Source of the DNA: an uncultured Clostridia bacterium
Lineage (GTDB): Bacteria; Bacillota; Clostridia; Christensenellales; CAG-917
Assembly (NCBI GenBank): GCA_900554085.1
Contig: USGA01000034.1
Location: 1-6,991, forward strand
Direction: 5' to 3'
DNA: 6,991 bases
Shown here: one piece after another, positions 4,421-6,991 of the stretch
Numbering within the stretch: the first letter of the stretch is position 1
Layout: every line of letters starts with the position of its first letter
The notes under the pieces: model-generated
Told to the model about the DNA's origin: nothing
Database searches by the model: none
Seen by the model: only the letters and a program-made list of their open reading frames with translations
Position numbers and translations under genes: made by a program

Positions 4421-4627
4421 ATGGCAAAAATCACAATCAACAAAGAGGCCTGCAAAGGTTGCGGACTTTGTGTGACGGTGTGCCCGAAGCAAATTCTCAG
4501 GGTGTCCGCCACTACGAGCAACAATCAGGGCTATTTCGTCGTCGAGGAAACCGACCCCGAAAAGTGCATCGGTTGCGCTTTCTGCGCCACTATGTGCCCC
4601 GACTGCGTTATTACGGTGGAGAGATAA
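4421..4627 (+). CDS. 2-oxoacid:ferredoxin oxidoreductase delta subunit, 2[4Fe-4S] ferredoxin
   Basis: The 68-residue protein is a bacterial-type double [4Fe-4S] ferredoxin domain. The cluster motifs are C11-x2-C14-x2-C17-x3-C21-P and C49-x2-C52-x2-C55-x3-C59-P; an additional C62 follows the second motif. The segment between them ([13 protein letters not shown]) is typical of the delta subunit of VOR/KOR-type enzymes, which carries electrons from the beta-subunit cluster to soluble ferredoxin. The frame is open further upstream to a GTG at 4379, but that stretch lies inside the hairpin. The ATG at 4421 has GAGG 5 bases upstream and gives the normal N-terminus [11 protein letters not shown]. 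Its TAA is followed after one base by the alpha-subunit ATG. It opens the four-gene operon. Confidence 0.93.
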   Translation: MAKITINKEACKGCGLCVTVCPKQILRVSATTSNNQGYFVVEETDPEKCIGCAFCATMCPDCVITVER

Positions 4628-4628
4628 T

Positions 4629-5690
4629 ATGGCGGAAAGAAAACTTATGAAAGGCAACGAAGCGATAGCCGAAGCCGCTGTGCGCGGCGGGTGCAGATTT
4701 TACGCCGGCTATCCCATCACCCCGCAGAACGAAATCCCAGAGTATATGAGTTGGAGACTGCCGCAGGTCGGCGGACACTTCATTCAGGCGGAGAGCGAAA
4801 TCGCGGCTATCAATATGGTCTACGGGTCCGCAGGTGCGGGCGGCAGGGCTATGACCAGTTCTTCCAGCCCCGGCGTCAGCCTCAAGCAGGAAGGTATTTC
4901 CTATATCTGCGGCGCGGAACTGCCTTGCGTCATCATCAATATGGTGCGTTCGGGGCCCGGCCTCGGAGGAATTCAGCCTGCTCAGGGCGACTATTTCCAG
5001 GCGGTCAAAGGCGGCGGACACGGCGATTACAAGATGCTGGTCTACGGGCCTTGCTCCGTGCAGGAATGTGTGAATCTCGTGTACGACGCTTTCGATAAGG
5101 CGGAAAAATACCGCTTGCCCGTTATGATTCTCGGCGACGGTATGCTCGGTCAGATTATGGAAGCCGTCACGCTTCCCGAGATGAAAGACCCCGCGACGTT
5201 CCCCAAGAAGCCCTGGGCTACCACGGGCGAAGGTTTCGGCGCGTCTCGTCGCATCGTCAACTCTCTGTACATCGTTCCCGACGAACTCGAGGAGATGAAC
5301 CACAAATTGCAGAAAGTTTACGACGATATGTGTGCGAACGAGACAATGTTCGAGGATTATCTCACCGACGACGCAGAAATCATCGTCACGGCGTACGGTA
5401 CGGTTGCGCGTATCGCGAAGAGCGCGGTCGACCTGCTTCGCGCCAAAGGCGTCAAGGCGGGTCTGTTCCGTCCCATTACGCTTTATCCGTTCCCCAAGGA
5501 CGCTCTTGCCGAACTCGCAGACAAAGAGACGGTCAAGAAGTTCGTCGCAGTCGAACTTTCTATGGGACAGTACGTCGAGGACGTCAAACTCGTCGTCGAA
5601 GGCAGAAAACCCGTGGAATTCTTCAACCGCACCGGCGGTAACGTTATGAGTCCCGAGGACATCGTGGACTTCGTGTGCAAGGAGGCGTAA
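4629..5690 (+). CDS. vorB: 2-oxoacid:ferredoxin oxidoreductase alpha subunit (VorB/KorA-like)
   Basis: This 353-residue alpha subunit holds the domain that pairs with the thiamine-diphosphate subunit. It belongs to the four-subunit family that converts branched 2-oxoacids (VOR) or 2-oxoglutarate (KOR), CoA and oxidised ferredoxin to acyl-CoA, CO2 and reduced ferredoxin. Key features are MKGNEAIAEAAV near the start, YPITPQNE at residues 28-35, IQAESEIAAINMVYGSAGAG at 52-71, and the RSGPGLGGIQPAQGDY loop at 107-122. The transketolase-C-like second domain lies from about residue 247 (EIIVTAYGTVARIAKSA to the FVAVELSMGQYVEDV block). The length fits the separate alpha subunits of this family. Overall it resembles clostridial proteins annotated as VorB (3-methyl-2-oxobutanoate dehydrogenase subunit), but substrate cannot be fixed by eye. 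GGAG lies 7 bases before the ATG. Confidence 0.93.
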   Translation: MAERKLMKGNEAIAEAAVRGGCRFYAGYPITPQNEIPEYMSWRLPQVGGHFIQAESEIAAINMVYGSAGAGGRAMTSSSSPGVSLKQEGISYICGAELPCVIINMVRSGPGLGGIQPAQGDYFQAVKGGGHGDYKMLVYGPCSVQECVNLVYDAFDKAEKYRLPVMILGDGMLGQIMEAVTLPEMKDPATFPKKPWATTGEGFGASRRIVNSLYIVPDELEEMNHKLQKVYDDMCANETMFEDYLTDDAEIIVTAYGTVARIAKSAVDLLRAKGVKAGLFRPITLYPFPKDALAELADKETVKKFVAVELSMGQYVEDVKLVVEGRKPVEFFNRTGGNVMSPEDIVDFVCKEA

Positions 5691-5691
5691 T

Positions 5692-6429
5692 ATGGCAGTC
5701 GTATTCAAGAAAACCGAGATGCTCACCGACACTCCGTTGCATTATTGCCCGGGGTGCACTCACGGCATAGCCCACAGACTTGTTGCCGAGGCGCTCGAAG
5801 AACTCGGGCTCAAAGGCAAGGTCGTCGGTATAGCGCCCGTCGGATGCGCCGTGTTTGCGTACAAGTATTTCAATTGCGATATGCAGGAAGCCGCGCACGG
5901 CAGAGCCCCCGCGGTGGCTACGGGTATCAAACTCACCAATCCCGACAACATCGTCTTTGCTTATCAGGGAGACGGTGACCTCGCGTCCATCGGTATGGCG
6001 GAAATCGTCCACGCCGCGGCAAGAGGCGTCAATATCACCGTTATATTCATCAATAACGCCATTTACGGTATGACCGGCGGACAGATGGCGCCCACTACGT
6101 TGCTCGGACAGAAAGCGACCACTTGCCCCGCAGGGCGTGACGCCAAGGTCAACGGCAATCCCATTCGCGTCAGCGAAATGCTGGCGACTCTCGACGGGCC
6201 CAGTTTCATAGCGCGTTGCTCGCTCGCCGATGTCCCCAACATCAAGAAGGCTAAGAAGGCCATTCTGCAGGCGTTCCGGAATCAGATTGACGGCAAAGGC
6301 TTCTCGTTCGTCGAGTTGCTGTCCACTTGCCCCACCAACTGGCATATGTCGCCCGTCAAGGCGCTCGATTACGTCAAGAACGAGATGACCGCGCAGTATC
6401 CTCTCGGCGTGTTCAAGGAGGTCAAGTAG
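5692..6429 (+). CDS. 2-oxoacid:ferredoxin oxidoreductase beta subunit (thiamine diphosphate, 4Fe-4S)
   Basis: The 245-residue beta subunit binds thiamine diphosphate and the proximal cluster. The cofactor motif GDGD (93-96) is followed by NN at 121-122, the GDG-x(~25)-NN pattern, and continues as AIYGMTGGQMAPTT. Likely cluster ligands are C19 and C22 in HYCPGCTHG, C52 in PVGCAVF and C213 in LLSTCPTNW, which match the four-cysteine arrangement of VOR/KOR beta subunits. AAHGRAPAVATGIK (67-80) is a conserved active-site segment. The protein decarboxylates the 2-oxoacid together with the alpha subunit and passes electrons to the delta ferredoxin. The ribosome binding site AAGGAGG (5679-5685) lies inside the last codons of the alpha gene, and the one-base gap suggests translational coupling. 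Gene names for this subunit vary between organisms (VorA, KorB), so none is given. Confidence 0.94.
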   Translation: MAVVFKKTEMLTDTPLHYCPGCTHGIAHRLVAEALEELGLKGKVVGIAPVGCAVFAYKYFNCDMQEAAHGRAPAVATGIKLTNPDNIVFAYQGDGDLASIGMAEIVHAAARGVNITVIFINNAIYGMTGGQMAPTTLLGQKATTCPAGRDAKVNGNPIRVSEMLATLDGPSFIARCSLADVPNIKKAKKAILQAFRNQIDGKGFSFVELLSTCPTNWHMSPVKALDYVKNEMTAQYPLGVFKEVK

Positions 6430-6430
6430 T

Positions 6431-6958
6431 ATGGAAAAGGTCATAGTTGCAGGTTTCGGCGGACAGGGTGTGTTGTCGCTCGGGCAAATGCTCGCCTATG
6501 CCGCGATGTATGAAAATATGGCTGCCACGTGGTTGCCTTCCTACGGCCCCGAGATGCGCGGAGGCACCGCGAACTGTTCCGTCGTCATAGACGAGAAAGA
6601 GGTCGCTTCTCCCATAATCGCCGTTCCCGATTGCCTTATCGCGATGAACACTCCCAGTCTTTTCAAATTCCAGGACAAGGTGAAGGAAGGCGGTCTCGTC
6701 ATCATAAACAGTTCGCTCATTTCCGAAAAGTGCAACCGCGACGACGTCAGGACGTATTACGTCGAGGCGAACAAAATCGCGCACGAAGTGGGCAACGACA
6801 AGGCCTCAAACCTTGTTGTGCTCGGAGCGTACGTCAAACTGTCGGGAATATTCCCCAAGCAGGTTATGATGGACACCATCGCGAAAGTGTTTGCGGCAAA
6901 GCCGCAGTTCATTCCTTCCAATCAGGCGTGCTTCGAAGCGGGGTACGAACTCTTCTGA
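6431..6958 (+). CDS. 2-oxoacid:ferredoxin oxidoreductase gamma subunit
   Basis: The 175-residue protein is the gamma subunit of the family. It starts with the strand-loop motif VIVAGFGGQGV (GFGGQG at 8-13), followed by WLPSYGPEMRGGTANCSVVI (SYGPEMRGGTA at 37-47), both diagnostic. In related enzymes this domain binds coenzyme A or shapes its site. Later segments (IAVPDCLIAMN, GGLVIINSSLI, NLVVLGAYVKLSGIF) fit the rest of the domain, and the protein ends with NQACFEAGYELF at a TGA. The length is typical for a free-standing gamma subunit. AAGGAGG (6415-6421) lies 9 bases before the ATG, inside the end of the beta gene, with a single T between stop and start. The operon order is delta-alpha-beta-gamma. 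Only 33 bases follow in the window, with no terminator visible. Confidence 0.94.
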   Translation: MEKVIVAGFGGQGVLSLGQMLAYAAMYENMAATWLPSYGPEMRGGTANCSVVIDEKEVASPIIAVPDCLIAMNTPSLFKFQDKVKEGGLVIINSSLISEKCNRDDVRTYYVEANKIAHEVGNDKASNLVVLGAYVKLSGIFPKQVMMDTIAKVFAAKPQFIPSNQACFEAGYELF

Positions 6959-6991
6959 GTCGTCGGAAGACAATTGCAAACCGAAGCGGCG

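Noticed and set aside
6959..6991. Terminator or next gene after the gamma subunit
   Set aside because: The remaining 33 bases show no stable stem with a T-tract and no clear start site.

Overview
The window looks like a chromosomal segment of an anaerobic, GC-rich member of the Bacillota (Clostridia-type). Three things point there. The gene order rplU-prp-rpmA has a short cleavable N-terminal extension on L27, a Bacillota trait. There is a four-subunit ferredoxin-dependent 2-oxoacid oxidoreductase operon of the anaerobe type. The promoters are near-consensus sigma-A sites and the genes have strong AGGAGG-like ribosome binding sites. No species can be named from the sequence alone.

Layout. 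(1) Positions 2-1126 hold the 3' part of a family 18 glycoside hydrolase whose N-terminus lies outside the window. (2) Positions 1152-1262 hold the first ~33 codons of a DtxR/MntR-type metal regulator that breaks off abruptly. (3) Positions 1263-1388 form a visibly AT-richer, non-coding stretch with three copies of the nonamer GTAGCCTAA and a terminator. It runs into the 3' end of a tRNA-Leu(CAG) gene on the minus strand (1389-1476), which has a perfect TTGACA-17-TATAAT promoter. A broken gene, short repeats and a tRNA 3' end together look like the boundary or scar of an integrated element, although no integrase is present. (4) Positions 1477-1838 hold no gene but contain two divergent promoters, two GC-rich hairpins and a structured 5' leader for rplU. 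(5) The rplU-prp-rpmA operon (1839-2755) ends at an excellent intrinsic terminator. (6) An 8-oxoguanine DNA glycosylase gene (ogg, 2792-3607) has its start codon directly against that terminator's U-tract and no ribosome binding site. (7) A promoter that overlaps the ogg stop codon and a palindrome drives a NYN-domain protein with an Ala/Pro-rich tail (3691-4341). (8) After a perfect 13-bp hairpin comes a 2-oxoacid:ferredoxin oxidoreductase operon: delta (ferredoxin), alpha (VorB-like), beta (thiamine diphosphate) and gamma, 4421-6958.

How the genes work together. L21, Prp and L27 form a ribosome-assembly module in which Prp trims the L27 extension. The four oxidoreductase subunits together decarboxylate a 2-oxoacid to an acyl-CoA and pass electrons through iron-sulfur clusters to ferredoxin. 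All five junctions inside these two operons have exactly one base, a T, between the stop codon and the next ATG. The NYN protein shares the direction of the oxidoreductase operon and perhaps its promoter; its role is unknown.

No clearly new system stands out. The items most worth a second look are the probable integration scar beside tRNA-Leu, the NYN protein with a degenerate active site, the perfect hairpin ahead of the ferredoxin gene, and the ogg start at the terminator.
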